64,000 nucleotides of DNA from Palaemon carinicauda (Eukaryota; Arthropoda; Malacostraca; Decapoda; Palaemonidae). Numbering within the stretch: position 1 is the stretch's first letter; each line of letters begins with the position of its first letter. Positions 22,370 through 36,300 of the stretch are shown piece by piece. Where the stretch lies: the NCBI RefSeq assembly GCF_036898095.1, contig NC_090767.1:34284490-34348489 (forward strand), written 5' to 3'. The position numbers and the translations under genes are program-made. Below the pieces are notes generated by a model. It ran no database searches and had not been told where the DNA came from. It saw nothing but the letters and a program-made list of their open reading frames with translations.

Positions 22370-25300
22370 AGCCTTAAAGCTCATTTAGAGCCTGAAAGCT
22401 TATTTCAAGCCCACAAGCTTATTCCGAGCCTAAAAGCTTATCTCAAGCCTAAAAGCTCATTTCGAGCTTGAAAGCTTATTTCAAGCCTATAAGCTTATAT
22501 CGAGCCTGAAAGCTTATTTCAAGCCTTAAAGCTTATTTCAAGCCTGAAAGCTTATTTCAAGCCTACGAGCTTATTTGAAGCCTACAAGCTTATTTCCAGC
22601 CTAATAGCTTATTTCAACACTAAAAGCTTATTTCGAGCCTAAAAGCTTATTTCAAGCCTACAAGCTTTTTTTCGAGCCTAAAAGCTAATTTCAAGCCTAA
22701 AAGCTTATTTCGAACCTGAAAGCATATTTCAAGCCTACAAGCTTATTTCGAGCCTAAAAGCTTATTTCAAGCGTAAAAGCTTCTTTCGAGCCTGAAAGCA
22801 TATTTCAACTCTACAAGCTTATTTCGAGCCCAAAAGTTTATTTCAAGCCTAAAAGCTTATTTAGAGCCCGAAAGCTTATTTCAACCCTACGAGCTTATTT
22901 CGAGCATAAAAGCTTATTTCAAGCCTACAAGCTTATTTCGAGCTTGAAAGCTTATTTCAAGCCTAAAAGCTTATTTCAAGCCTGAGAGCTAATTTCAAGC
23001 CTACACGCTTATTTCGAGCCTTAAAGCTTATTTCAAGCCTAAAAGCTTATTTCGAGCCAAAAAGCTTATTTCAAGCCTACAAGCTTATATCGAGCCTGAA
23101 AGCTTATTTCAAGCCTTAAAGCTTATTTCAAGCCTAAAAGCTTATTTCAAGCCTACGAGCTTATTTGAAGCCTACAAGCTTATTTCGATCCTAAAAGTTT
23201 ATTTCAAGACTAAAAGCTTATTTCGAGCCTAAAAGCTTATTTCAAGCCTAAAAGCTTATTTCGAGCCTAAAAGCTTATTCAGCCATAAAAGCTTATATCG
23301 AGCCTGAAAGCTTATTTCAAGCCTACAAGCTTATTTCGAGCCTAAAAGCTTATTTCAAGCCTACAAGCTTATTTCAAGCCAAAAAGCTTATTTCAAGCCT
23401 ACAAGCTTTTTTTCGAGCCTAAAAGCTAATTTCAAGCCTAAAAGCTTATTTCGAACCTGAAAGCATATTTCAAGCCTACAAGCTTATTTGGAGCCTAAAA
23501 GCTTATTTCAAGCCTACAAGCTTATTTCGAGCCTGAAAGCTTATTTCAACCCTACAAGATTATTTCGAGCCTAAAAGCTTATTTCAAGCCTACAAGCTTA
23601 TTTCGAGCCTGAAAGCTTATTTCAAGCCTACAAGCTTATTTCGAGCCTAAAAGCTTATTTCAAGCCTACAAGCTTATTTGGAGCCTGAAAGCTTATTTCA
23701 AGCCTACAAGCTTATTTCGAGCCTAAAAGCTTATTTCAAGCCTACAAGGTTATTTCAAGCCTGGAAGCTTATTTCAAGCCTACAAGCTTATTTCGTGCCT
23801 GAAAGCTTATTTCAACCCTACAAGATTATTTCGAGCCTAAAAGATTATTTCAAGCCTACAAGCTTATTTCGAGCCTGAAATATTATTTCAAGCCTACAAG
23901 CTTATTTCGAGCCTAAAAGCTTATTTCAAGCCTACAAGCTTATTTCAAGCCTGAAAGCTTATTTCAACCCTACAAGATTATTTCGAGCCTAAAAGCTTAT
24001 TTCAAGTCTAAAAGCTTATTTCGAGCTTAAAAGCTTATTTCAAGCCTAAAAGCTTATTTCGAGCCAGAAAGCTTATTTCAAGCCAACAAGCTTATTTCGA
24101 GCCTAAATGCTTATTTGAAGCCTAAATGCTTTTTCGAGCCTGAAAGCTTATTTCAAGCGTACAAGCTTATTTCGAGCCTAAAAGCTTATTTCAAGCCTAA
24201 AAGCTTATTTCAAGCCTAAAAGCCTATATAGAGCCTATAAGCTTTTTTCATGCCTAAAAGCTCATTTCGAGCCTGAAAGCTTATTTCAAGCCCTCAAGCT
24301 TATTTCGAGCCTAAGAGCTCATTTCAAGCCTAAAAGCTCATTTAGAGCCTGAAAGCTCATTTCAAGCCTACAAGCTTATTTTGAGCCTAAAAGCTTATTT
24401 CAAGCCTGAAAGCTTATTTCGAGCCTGAAAGCTTATTTCAAGCCTAAAAGCTTCTTTCAAGCCCGAAAGCTTATTTCAAGCCTACAAGCTTATATCGAGC
24501 CTTAAAGCTTATTTCAAGCCTAAAAGCTTATTTCAAGCGTGAAAGCTTATTTCAAGCCTACAAGCTTATTTCGAGCCTAGAACCTTATTTCAAGCCTAAA
24601 AGCCTGTTTTGAGCCTGAAAGCTTATTTCAAGCCTACAAGCTTATTCGAGCCAAGAAGCTTACTTCAAGCCTAAAAGCTTGTTTCGAGCCTGAAAACTTA
24701 TTTCAAGCCTTCAAGCTTATTTCGACCCTAAAAGCTTATTTCAAGCCAACAAGCTTATTTTAAGCCTTAAAGCTCATATCACGCCTAAAAGCTTATTTCG
24801 AGCCAGAAACCTTATTTCAAGCCATCAAGCTTATTTCGAGCCTTAAAGCTTATTTCAAGCCTAAAAGCTTATTTCGAGCCTGAAAGCTTATTTCAAGCCA
24901 TCAAGCTTATTTCGAGCCTAAAAGCTTATTTAAAGCCTAAAAGCTTATTTCGATCCTGAAAGATTATTTCAAGCCCACAAGATTATTTCGAGCCTTAAAG
25001 CTTATTCCAAGCAAAAAAGCTTATTTCAACCATAAAAACTTATTTCAAGCCTTCAAGCTTATTTCGAGCCTAAAAGCTTATTTCAAGCCAACAAGCTTAT
25101 TTCGAGCGCAAAAGCTTATTTCAAGCCTACAAGCCTATTTTGAGCCTAAAAGCTTATTTCGAGCCTTAAAGCTTATTTCGAGCCAGAAACCTTATTTCAA
25201 GCCTACAAGCTTATTTTAAGCCTTAAAGCTTATATCACGCCTAAAAGCTTATTTCAAGCCAGAAACCTTATTTCAAGCCTACAAGCTTATTTCGAGCCTT

Positions 25301-26057
25301 AAAGCTTATTTCAAGCCTAAAAGCTTATTTCGAGCCTGAAAGCTTATTTCAAGCCATCAAGCTTATTTCGAGCCTAAAAGCTTATTTAAAGCATAAAAGC
25401 TTATTTCGATCCTGAAAGATTATTTCAAGCCCACAAGATTATTTCGAGCTTAAAAGCTTATTTCAAGCAAAAAGGCTTATTTCAACCTTAAAAGCTTATT
25501 TCAAAAATACAAGCTTATTGCGAGCCTAAAAGCTTATTTCAAGTCTAAAAGCTTATTTCGAGCTTAAAAGCTTATTTCAAACCTACAAGTTATATCGAGC
25601 GTAAAAGCTTATTTCATGCCTTGAAGCTTATTTCAAGCCTAAAAGCTTTTTTCAAGCCTAAAAGCTTATTTTGTGCCTGAAAGCTTATTTCAAGCCTACA
25701 AGCTTATTTCGAGCCTAAAAGCTTATTTCCAGCCTTAAAGCTTATTTAGAGCCTGGAAGCTTATTTCAAACCTACAAGCTTATTTTGACCCTGAAAGCTT
25801 ATTCCAGGCCTACAAGCTTATTTCGAGCCTAAAAGCTTATTTCAAGCCTAAAAGCTTATTTCGAGCCTGGAAGCTTATTTCAAGCCTACAAGCTTATTTC
25901 AAGCCTAAAAGCTTATTTTAAGCCTACAGGCTTATTTCGAGCCTGAAAGCGTATTTCAAGCCTACAAGCTTATTTTGAGCTTGAAAGCTTATTTCAGGCC
26001 TAAAGGTTTATTTTGAGCCTGAGATCTTATTTCAAGCCTACAGGCTTATTTCGAGCC

Positions 26058-26061
26058 TTAA
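26058..26061. other. Unfilled paralogue of the copy 3 insertion site
   Basis: CTACAGGCTTATTTCGAGCC is followed by a single TTAA and then AGCTTATTTCTAGCC, matching the joined flanks of copy 3. Further unfilled paralogues are at TTAA 9801-9804, 18461-18464, 35693-35696 and 37385-37388. Confidence 0.85.
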
Positions 26062-26391
26062 AGCTTATTTCTAGCCTAAAAGCTTATTTCGAGCCTGAAA
26101 GCTTATTTCAAGCCTACAAGCTTATTTCAAGCCTACAAGTTTATTTCAAGCCTAAAAGATTATTTCGAGCCAGAAGGCTTATTTCAAGCCAACAAGCGTA
26201 TTTCAAGCCTACAAGTTTATTTCAAGCCTACAAGCTTATTTCAAGCCTAAAAGCTTATTTCAAGCCTAAAAGCTTATTTCAAGCCTAAAAGCTTATTTCG
26301 AGCCTATAAGCTTTTTTCAAGCATAAAAGCTCATTTCGAGCCTGAAAGCTTATTTCAAGCCCTCAAGGTTATTTCGATCCTAAAAGCTTAT

Positions 26392-26395
26392 TTAA
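26392..26395. other. Unfilled paralogue of the copy 1/2 insertion site
   Basis: The surrounding satellite reads CCTCAAGGTTATTTCGATCC, then TAAAAGCTTAT, one TTAA, then AGCCATAAAGCTCATTTAG. This equals the joined left and right flanks of copies 1 and 2 with a single TTAA and no element. It fixes the element boundaries and the 4-bp target duplication. Confidence 0.88.
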
Positions 26396-29300
26396 AGCCA
26401 TAAAGCTCATTTAGAGCCTGAAAGCTTATTTCAAGCCCACAAGCTTATTCCGAGCCTAAAAGCTTATTTCAAGCCTAAAAGCTCATTTCGAGCTTGAAAG
26501 CTTATTTCAAGCCCACAAGCTTATATCGAGCCTGAAAACTTATTTCAAGAATTAAAGCTTATTTCAAGCCTAAAAGCTTATTTCAAGCCTACGAGCTTAT
26601 TTGAAGCCTACAAGCTTATTTCGAGCCTAAAAGCTTATTTCAAGACTAAAAGCTTATTTCGAGCCTAAAAGCTTATTTCAAGCCTAAAAGCTTATTTCGA
26701 GCCTAAAAGCTTATTTCAACCATAAAAGCTTATATCGAGCCTGAAAGCTTATTTCAAGCCTACAAGCTTATTTCGAGACTAAAAGCTTATTTCAAGCCTA
26801 CAAGCTTATTTCAAGCCAAAAAGCTTATTTCAAGCCTACAAGCTTTTTTTCGAGCCTAAAAGCTAATTTCAAGCCTAAAAGCTTATTTCGAACCTTAAAG
26901 CATATTTCAAGCCTACAAGCTTATTTCGAGCCTAAAAGCTTTTTTCAAGCCTAAAAGCTTCTTTCGAGCCTGAAAGCATATTTCAACCCTACAAGCTTAT
27001 TTCGAGCCTAAAAGTTTATTTCAACCCTAAAAGCTTATTTAGAGCCCGAAAGCTTATTTCAACCCTACGAGCTTATTTCGAGCCTAAAAGCTTATTTCAA
27101 GCCTACAAGCTTATTTCCAGCCTGAAAGCTTATTTCAAACCTACAAGATTATTTCGAGCCTAAAAGCTTATTTCAAGCCTACAAGGTTATTTCAAGCCTT
27201 GAAGCTTATTTCAAGCCTACAAGCTTATTTCAAGCCTGAAAGCTTATTTCAACCCTACAAGATTATTTCGAGCCTAAAAGATTATTTCAAGCCTACAAGC
27301 TTATTTCGAGCCAGAAATATTATTTTAAGCCTAAAAGCTTCTTTCGAGCCTAAAAGCTTATTTCAAGCCTACAAGCATATTTCGAGCCTGAAAGCTTATT
27401 TCAACCCCACAAGATTATTTCGAGCCTAAAAGCTTATTTCAAGCCTACAAGCTTATTTCGAGCCTGAAATATTATTTCAAGCCTCCAAGCTTATTTCGAG
27501 CCTAAAAGCTTATTTCAAGCCTATATGCTTATTTCAAGCCTGAAAGCTTATTTCAAGCCTAAAAGCTTATTTCGAGCCAGAAAGCTTATATCAAGCCAAC
27601 AAGCTTATTTCGAGCCTAAATGCTTATTTCAATCCTAAAAGAATTTTTCGAGCCTGAAAGCTTATTTCAAGCCTACAAGCTTATTTCAAGCCAAAAAGCT
27701 TATTTCAAGCCTAAAAGCTTATTTTAAGCCTAAAAGCTTATTTCGAGCCTAAAAGCTTATTTCAAGCCTACAATCTTATTTCAAGCCAAAAAGCTTACTT
27801 CAAGCCTAAAAGCTCATTTCGAGCCTGAAAGCTTATTTCGAGCTTGAAAGCTTATTTCAAGCCCCCAAGGTTATTTCGAGCCTAAAAGCTTATTTCAAGC
27901 CTAAAAGCTCATTTAGAGCCTGAAAGCTTATTTCAAGCCCACAAGCTTATTCCGAGCCCAAAAGCTTATTTCAACCCTAAAAGCTCATTTCGAGCCTTAA
28001 AGCTTATTTCAAGCCTACAAGCTTATTTCGAGCCTAAAAGCTTTTTTCAAGCCTAAAAGCTCATTTCGAGCCTGAAAGCTTATTTCAAGCTTACAAGCTT
28101 ATTTCGAGCTTGAAAGCTTTTTTCAAGCCTAAAAGCTCATTTCGAGCCTAAAAGCTTATTTCAAGCCTAAAAGCTTATTTCGAGCTTGAAAGCTTATTTC
28201 AAGCCTATAAGCTTATATCGAGCCTGAAAGCTTATATCGAGCCTGAAAGCTTATTTCAAGCTCTAAAGCTTATTTAGAGCTTGAAAGCTTATTTCAAGCC
28301 TATAAGCTTATATCGAGCCTGAAAGCTTATATTGAGCCTGAAAGCTTATTTCAAGCTCTAAAGCTTATTTCAATCCTGAAAGCTTATTTCAAGCCTACGA
28401 GCTTATTTCAAGCCTACAAGCTTATTTCGAGCCTAAAAGCTTATTTCAAGACTAAAAGCTTATTTCGAGCCTAAAAGCTTATTTCAAGCCTACAAGCTTA
28501 TTTCGAGCCTAAAACCTCATTTCAAGCCTAGAAGCTTATTTCGAGCCTGAAAGCTTATTTCAAGCCTTAAAACTTATTTAGAGCTTGAAAGCTTATTTCA
28601 AGCCTATAAGCTTATTTCGAGCTTAAAACCCAATTTCAATCCTAAAAGCTTATTGCAAGCCTAAAAGCTTATTTCAAGCCTAAAAGCTTCATTCGAGCTT
28701 AAAAGCTTATTTCAAGCCTAAAAGCTTATGTCAAACTTAAAAGCTTATTTCAAGCCTAAAAGGTTATTTCAAGCCTGAAAGTTTATTGCAAGCCTAAAAG
28801 CTTATTTCAAGCTTGAAAGCTTATTTCAAGCCTAAAAGCTTATTTTAAGCTTAAAAGCTTATTTTAAGCTTAAAAGATTATTTCAAGCCTAAAAGCTTAT
28901 TTCAAGCCTACAAGCTTATTACAAGCCTAAAAAATTATTTCAAGCCTAAAAACTTATCTCGAGCCTAAAAACTTATTCCAAGCCTAAAAGCCTATTTCAA
29001 GCCTAAAAGCTTATTTCGAGCCTAAAAGCATATTTCGAACCTAAAACCTCATTTCAAGCCTAAAAGCTTCTCTCGAGCCTACAAGCTTATTTCAAGCCTA
29101 GAAGCTTATTTCGAGCCTAAAAGCTCATTTCAACAATAAAAGCTTATATCGAGCCTGAAAGCTTATTTCAAGCCTACAAGCTTATTTCGAGCCTAAAAGC
29201 TTATTTCAAGCCTACAAGCTTATTTCAAGCCTAAAAGCTTATTTAAAGCCTACAAGCTTTTCTTCAAGCCTAAAAGCTTATTTCGAGCATGAAAGCATAT

Positions 29301-30524
29301 TTCAAGCCTACAAGCTTATTTCGAGCCTAAAAGCTTATTTCATGCCTAAAAGCTTATTTCGAGCCTAAAAGCTTATTTCGAGCCTAAAAGCTTATTTCAA
29401 GCCTACAAGCTTATTTCGAGCCTAAAAGCTTTTTTCAAGCCTAAAAGCTCATTTCGAGCCTGAAAGCTTATTTCAAGCCCTCAAGCTTATTTTGAGCCTA
29501 AAAGCTTATTTCAAGCCTAAAAGCTCATTAAGACCCTGAAAGCTTATTTCAAGCCTACAAGCTTATTTCGAGCCTAAAAGCTCATTTCAACAATAAAAGC
29601 TTATATCGAGCCTGAAAGCTTATTTCAAGCCTACAAGCTTATTTCGAGCCTAAAAGCTTATTTCAAGCCTGAAAGCTTATCTCGAGCCTGAAAGCTTATT
29701 TCAAGCCTACAAGCTTATTTCGAGCCTAAAAGCTTATTTCAAGCCTACAAGCTTATTTCGAGCCATTAAGCTTATTTCAAGCCTAAAAGCTTATTTCGAG
29801 CCTAGAAGCTTATTTCAAGCCTACAAGCTTATTTTGAGCCTGAAAGCTTATTTCAACCCTACAAGCTTATTTCGAGCCTAAAAGCTTATTTAAAGCCTTA
29901 AAGCTTATTTTGAGCCTAAAAGCTTATTTCAAGCCTTAAAGCTTATTTCGAGTCTGAAAGTTTATTTCAAGCCTACAAGTTTATATCGAGTCTAAAAGCT
30001 TATTTCAAGCCTAAAAGCTTATTTCAAGCGTGAAAGCTCATTTCAAGGCTACAAGCTTACTTCAAGCCTAGAACCTTATTTCAAGCCAAAAAGCTTATTT
30101 CGAGCCTGAAAGCTTATTTCAAGCGTATTGGTTTATTTCGAGCCTAGAAACTTATTTCGAGCCTAAAAGCTTGTTTCGAGCGTGAAAGCTTATTTCAAGC
30201 CTACAAGCTTATTTCGAGCCTAAAAGCTTATTTCAAGCCTAAAATCTTATTTCGAGCCTGAAAGCTTATTTCAAGCCAACAAGCTTATTTCGAGCCCAAA
30301 AGCTTATTTCAAGCCTGAAAACTTATTTCGAGCCTGAAAGCTTATTTCAAGCCTACAAGCTTATTTCAAGCCTAAAAGCTTATTTTAATCCTAAAAGCTT
30401 ATTATGAGCCTTAAAGCTTATTTCAAGCCTACAAGCCTATTTTGAGCTTGAAAGCTTATTTCAAGCCTAAAAGCTTATTTCGAGCCTGAGAGCTTATTTC
30501 AAGCCTACAGGCTTATTTCGAGCC

Positions 30525-33337
30525 TTAACCCTGGATAGGTACGCTCCTCGGACACCCCTTTAAGGGTATACTCGGACGCGAACGACCCCGACGCCAAAAA
30601 GAATTCTTGAAAAATCAGTTTTTGCAGTAACCTCCTTTTTTCTTTTGCAAAAAAAAACTTCAATGAATGCTTAAAACAACTGTAAAGATAAATACTACTC
30701 ATCTGCAGAAAAACTATTTATTATAAATATTTTAAAAAATTAAGTAGAAAAAAAAAGACCTGACATAAAAATTCATAAAAAAAAGTTTATACATATATAC
30801 ACAAATCCTTTTAGGAATTGATTCTTGAATGTTTAGGACACATCTTGATGTATTTTGGATGAAGTCAGACCCATGGAGGTGAAGATCTCAAATGAGAAAA
30901 AAAGGGTAACTTTTTTTGGCCAAAAAAATTTGTCCAAATTTCATGAATTTTTTTGGGTACCCAAATGAAATAGGAAGTGGCTAATTTTTTTAGGGAATAA
31001 ACATATGTTATCCTAAAATAGAAATATGTAAAAAAATCTTCATTATTTTGTAAATTAAATTTATATCAGGGGCCATATCTAAAGGTAATTTTTTGAGTAC
31101 TTAGAAATTTCGTAAAAAAATACATATATTTAATATATAATATGATATTTATGCAGGTAAAAATATACCAAAATATCACAAATTCTATAGGGAACAAGAA
31201 TATATATAGATAGGGCAGCTTACGCTTCGGATATGTCCACAAAATGGCCGCCAACCACACTGACTCAGACTCCCTAATCTGCCACTTGAAATGTAGGAAG
31301 GGTATGTCAATTTCAAGGTGTTATTTACTAATCTAATTATTATTGGATATGCATAAAAATTGTATGGTGGGTTGCTGGATAATTGTCGATTATTTTACGA
31401 CTATAAAATTAAAATTCTGACCCAAAAAAATTTTTTTGAAGGGAAATAAAATCGAAAAAAAAATGTAAAACAATATAATATTTTAGCTAAAAAAATTTGA
31501 TGATATTCAATCAAAAAAAAAGTAAACAAAATTTTCCGACAAATAAACATCTAGAGGAATCATTACTCTGTGATAGTTCCTTAGTACGTAGTAATTTTGA
31601 AAGAATTGGGAAAAAACGAAAAAAAGGCAATCACCGGAAAATCGAACACATACCTATATATACGCCATATCTGGCTAAAAAAAAGATAGGCATGGGTAGC
31701 CAGATCATCTAGAAACACTTTCCAACACTATAAAAATATAAGTTTTGCGACACTACTTGCCAATTCCTTACGGTAACATGACTAAGCAAAAAAATGCAAA
31801 ACAAATAAAAAGGGGCACTTGTGGAAAAATGGCCATTCTAATATACGGCATTTCAGAAAAAAAAAATTTCAGCCACGTGCTAGGCAAACCATCAAGGCAC
31901 ATTTTCCGACAAATAAACATATAAATGAATCATTACTCTGTGATAGTTCCTTAGTACATAGTAATTTTGAAAGAAATGGGAAAAAACGAAAAAATGGCAA
32001 TCACAGGAAAATCGAACACATACTTATATATACGCCATATCTGGCTAAAAAAAAAATAGGAATGGGTAGCCAGATCATCTAGAAACACTTTCCAACACTA
32101 TAAAAATATAAGTTTTGCGACACTACTTGCCAATTCCTTACGGTAACATGACTAAGCAAAAAAATGCAAAACAAATAAAAAGGGGCACTCGCGGAAAAAT
32201 GCCCAACATTCTAATATACGGCATCTCAGATAAAAAAAAAGACATGCACGTGTTAGCCCAACCATCAAGGCACACTTTCTAACACATAAACATGAAAAAA
32301 AAATCAATAATATACGGCAATTCCTTACTACGTAGTAAATTTTTACAAATATTGAAAAAAAACAGAAATTGGCAACCGCAGTTAAATACCCAATATACCA
32401 ATAACTACGTCGTATCTGACAAAAACAAAGTCACGCATGGGTAGCCAGATCATCTAGACACACTTTCCAACACTAAAAAAGCAAAAGTTTTACGACACTA
32501 TTTCGCAATATCTTACGGAAAAAGGACTTGGCAAAAAAATGAAAAAAAATGAAAAAGGGGTACTCGCGGTAAAATGCCCGACATTCTAATATACGGCATC
32601 TCAGATAAAAAAAAAGACATGCACGTGTTAGCCCAACCATCAAGGCACAATTTCTAACACATAAACATGAAAAAAAATGAATAATATACGGCAATTCCTT
32701 ACTACGTAGTAATTTTTACAAATATTGAAATAAAACAGAAATTGGTAACCGCAGTTAAATACCCAATATACCAATAACTACGTCGTATCTGACAAAAACA
32801 AAGTCATGCATGGGTAGCCAGATCATCTAGACACACTTTCCAACACTAAACAAGCAAAAGTTTTACGACACTATTTGGCAATATCTTACGGAAAAATGAC
32901 TTGGCAAAAAAATGAAAAAAAAATGAAAAAGGGGCAATCGCGGTAAGATGGTCCTCGTGGTGATGAACGACATTTTAACTAAAAAAAAAAAAATGCACAT
33001 GGTAGCCAAACAATCCACCAAGACTTTCCACAACTGATAACCTATACAAGTTGCACCATTCTACGACAATTTCATAATACGTAATAACTTTGATAATTAT
33101 GCAAACTACCTTAGAAGGGTAAACTCGGTCGCGAACGACCCCGACTCGTCTCAGAAATCGGGGAAGGAGTACAGCTACAGCAATGCACATCTGGACACTA
33201 CTAGAGCGTGTAGGGGAGACACCTCCTGCAGGTCGATCACCCACAAATTCAGTCACGGGGCTGAGTCACATGAGAAAAACCTGTTTTTTTTTGACGCTCG
33301 GGGTCGCGAACGACCCACCGTACCTATCCAGGGTTAA
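30525..33337 (-). mobile_element. piggyBac-like non-autonomous element, copy 3, inverted, with TTAA duplication
   Basis: The element proper is 30529-33333 (2805 bp), flanked by TTAA at 30525-30528 and 33334-33337. It lies opposite to copies 1, 2, 4 and 5 while the surrounding satellite keeps its orientation, so the element alone is reversed. Terminal repeats are intact. The CACGTG of the left subterminal region is mutated to CACATG. The flanks (GGCTTATTTCGAGCC / AGCTTATTTCAAGCC) differ from those of copies 1/2, so this is a separate insertion. No transposase. Confidence 0.9.
31535..32960 (-). repeat. Internal ~372-bp tandem repeat of element copy 3 (4 units)
   Basis: Reverse-complement markers (CACTTTCCAACACTA) occur near 31718, 32090, 32461 and 32836. 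In element orientation the order is A-A-B-B. This is the shortest arrangement and is shared with copies 4 and 6. Confidence 0.92.
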
Positions 33338-36300
33338 AGCTTATTTCAAGCCTAAAAGCTTATTTCGAGCCAAAAAGCTTATTTCAAGCCTACAAGCTTA
33401 TATCGAGCCTTAAAGCTTATTTCAAGCATAAAAGCCTTTTTCGAGACTGAAAGCTTATTTGCAGCCTACAAGCTTATTTCTAGCCTAAAAGCTTATTTCA
33501 AGCATTCAAGCTCATTTCGAGCCTGAAAACTTATTTAAAGCCTAAAAGCTTATTTCGAGCCTGAAAGCTTATTTCAAGCCTAAAAACTTATTTCGAGCCT
33601 GAAAGCTTATTTCAAGCCAACAAGCTTATTTCGAGCCTAAATGCTTATTTGAAGCTTAAAAGCTTCTTCGAGCCTGAAAGCTTATTTCAAGCGTACAAGC
33701 TTATTTCGAGCCTAAAAGCTTATTTTAAGCCTAAAAGCTTATTTCAAGCCTAAAAGCCTATTTAGAGCCTATAAGCTTTTTTCATGCCTAAAAGCTCATT
33801 TCGAGCCTGAAAGCTTATTTCAAGCCCTCAAGCTTATTTCTAGCCTAAGAGCTTATTTCAAGCCTAAAAGCTCATTTAGAGCCTGAAAGCTCATTTCAAG
33901 CATACAAGCTTATTTTGAGCCTAAAAGCTTATTTCAAGCACGAAAGCTTATTTCGAGCCTGAAAGCTTATTTCAAGCCTAAAAGCTTATTTCAAGCCCGA
34001 AAGCTTATTTCAAGCCTACAAGCTTATATCGAGCCTTAAAGCTTATTTCAAGCCTAAAAGCTTATTTCAAGTGTGAAAGCTTATTTCAAGCCTACAAGCT
34101 TATTTCGAGCCTAGAACCTTATTTCAAGCCTAAAAGCTTGTTTTGAGCCTGAAAGCTTATTTCAAGCCTACAAGCTTAGCCTATTCGAGCCAAGAAGCTT
34201 ACTTCAAGCCTAAAAGCTTGTTTCGAGCCTGAAAGCTTATTTCAAGCCTTCAAGCTTATTTCGAGCCTAAAAGCTTATTTCAAGCCAACAAGCTTATTTC
34301 GAGCGTAAAAGCTTATTTCAAGCCTACAAGCATATTTTTAGCCTATAAGCTTATTTCAAGCCTGAAGGCTTATTTCAAGCCAGAAAGCTTATTTCAAGCC
34401 TACAAGCTTATTTTAAGCCTTAAAGCTTATTTCACGCCTAAAAGCTTATTTCGAGACAGAAACCTTAATTCAAGCCATCAAGCTTATTTCGAGCCTTAAA
34501 GCTTATTTCAAGCCTAAAAGCTTATTTCGAGCCAGAAAGCTTATTTCAAGCCATCAAGCTTATTTCGAGCCTAAAAGCTTATTTCAAGCCTAAAATCTTA
34601 TTTCGATCATGAAAGATTATTTCAAGCCCACAAGATTATTTCGAGCCTAAAAGCTTATTTCAAGCAAAAAAGCTCATTTCAACCTTAAACGCTTATTTCA
34701 AGCATACAAGCTTATTGCGAGCCTAAAAGCTTATTTCAAGTCTAAAAGCTTATTTCGAGCTTAAAAGCTTATTTCAAGCCTACAAGCTTATATCGAGCCT
34801 AAGAGCTTATTTCAAGCTTAAAAGCTTTTTTCAAGCCTAAAAGCTTATTTTGTGCCTGAAAGCTTATTTCAAGCTTAAAAGCTTATTTCGAGCCTAAAAG
34901 CTTATTTCCAGCCTTAAAGCTTATTTAGAGCCTTGAAGCTTATTTCAAGCCTACAAGCTTATTTTGAGCCTGAAAGCTTATTTCAACCCTACAAGCTTAT
35001 TTCGAGCCTGAAAGCTTATTTCCAGCCTAAAAGCTTATTTCAAGCCTGGAAGCTTATTTCAAGCCTACAAGCTTATTTTGAGCCTGAAAGCTTATTTCAA
35101 GCCTGAAAGCTTATTTCGAGCCTGGAAGCTTATTCCAAGCCTACAAGCTTATTTCGAGCGTAAAAGCTTATTTCAAGCCTAAAAGCTTATTTCAAGCGTG
35201 AAAGCTTATTTCAAGCCTACAAGCTTATTTCGAGCCTAGAACCTTATTTCAAGCCAACAAGCTTATTTCGAACCTAAAAGCTTATTTCAAGCCTAAAAGC
35301 TTATTTCGAGCCTGAAAGCTTATTTCAAGCCTACAAGCTTATTTTGAGCTTGAAAGCTTATTTCAAGCCTACAAGCTTATTTCCAGCCTACAAGCTTATT
35401 TCGAGCCTAAAAGCTTGTTTCGAGCGTGAAAGCTTATTTCAAGCCTACAAGCTTATTTCGAGCCTAAAAGCTTATTTCAAGCCTAAAAGCTTATTTCGAG
35501 CCTGAAAGCTTATTTCAAGCCAACAAGCTTATTTCGAGCCTAAAAGTTTATTTCAAGCTTTAAAGCTTATTTCAAGCCATAAAGCTTATTTCAAGCCTAC
35601 AAGCTTATTTCAAGCCTCAAAGCTTATTTCAAGCCTAAAAGTTTATTTCGAGCCTGAGAGGTTATTTCAAGCCTACAGGCTTATTTCGAGCCTTAAAGCT
35701 TATTTCTAGCCTAAAAGCTTATTTTGAGCCTGAAATATTATTTCAAGCCTAAAAGCTTATTTCGAGCCTTAAAGCTTATTTCAAGCCTAAAAGCCTTTTT
35801 ATAGACTGAAAGCTTATTTCAAGCCTACAAGCTTATTTCTAGCCTAAAAGCTTATTTCAAGCATTCAAGCTCATTTCGAGCCGGAAAGCTTATTTCAAGC
35901 CTAAAAGCTTATTTCGAGCCAGAAAGCTTATTTCAAGCCAACAAGCTTATTTCGAGCCTCAATGCTTATTTCAAGCCTAAAAGCTTTTTTCGAGCCTGAA
36001 AGCTTATTTCAAGCCTAAAAGCTTATTTCAAGCCTAAAAGCTTATTTCAAGCCTAAAAGCTTATTTCGAGCCTATAAGCTTTTTTTCAAGCATAAAAGCT
36101 CATTTCGAGCCTGAAAGCTTATTTCAAGCCCTCAAGGTTATTTCGAGCCTAAAAGCTTATTTAAAGCCTTAAAGCTCATTTAGAGCCTGAAAGCTTATTT
36201 CAAGCCCAAAAGCTTATACCGTGCCTAAAAGCTTATATCAAGCCTAGAAGCTCATTTCGAGCCTTAAAGCTTATTTCAAGCCTACAAGTTTATTTCGAGC

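Larger units (their letters stand above)
22370..30524 (+). repeat. 19-bp satellite, segment 3 (modules B', A, B)
   Basis: Continuous 19-bp units in the same orientation. The segment opens with a shortened B-like stretch (22370-24000), then module A (marker near 24646), then at about 26400-29370 a second module B at an offset of about 13.0 kb from the first (CGAGCTTAAAACCCAATTTC near 28619). The remainder to 30524 is mixed. It contains an unfilled site for copies 1/2 (TTAA 26392-26395) and an unfilled site for copy 3 (TTAA 26058-26061). Short frames here (for example 26013-26288) are read-through of ACA-type units and are not genes. Confidence 0.97.

Noticed and set aside
26013..26288. Frames of 60-91 codons in the 19-bp satellite (also 23678, 27199, 37416, 43127)
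   Set aside because: Read-through of units with the ACA tail, giving a 19-residue repeat. Stops (CTAAA, CTGAA) are frequent elsewhere and no unique sequence is included.
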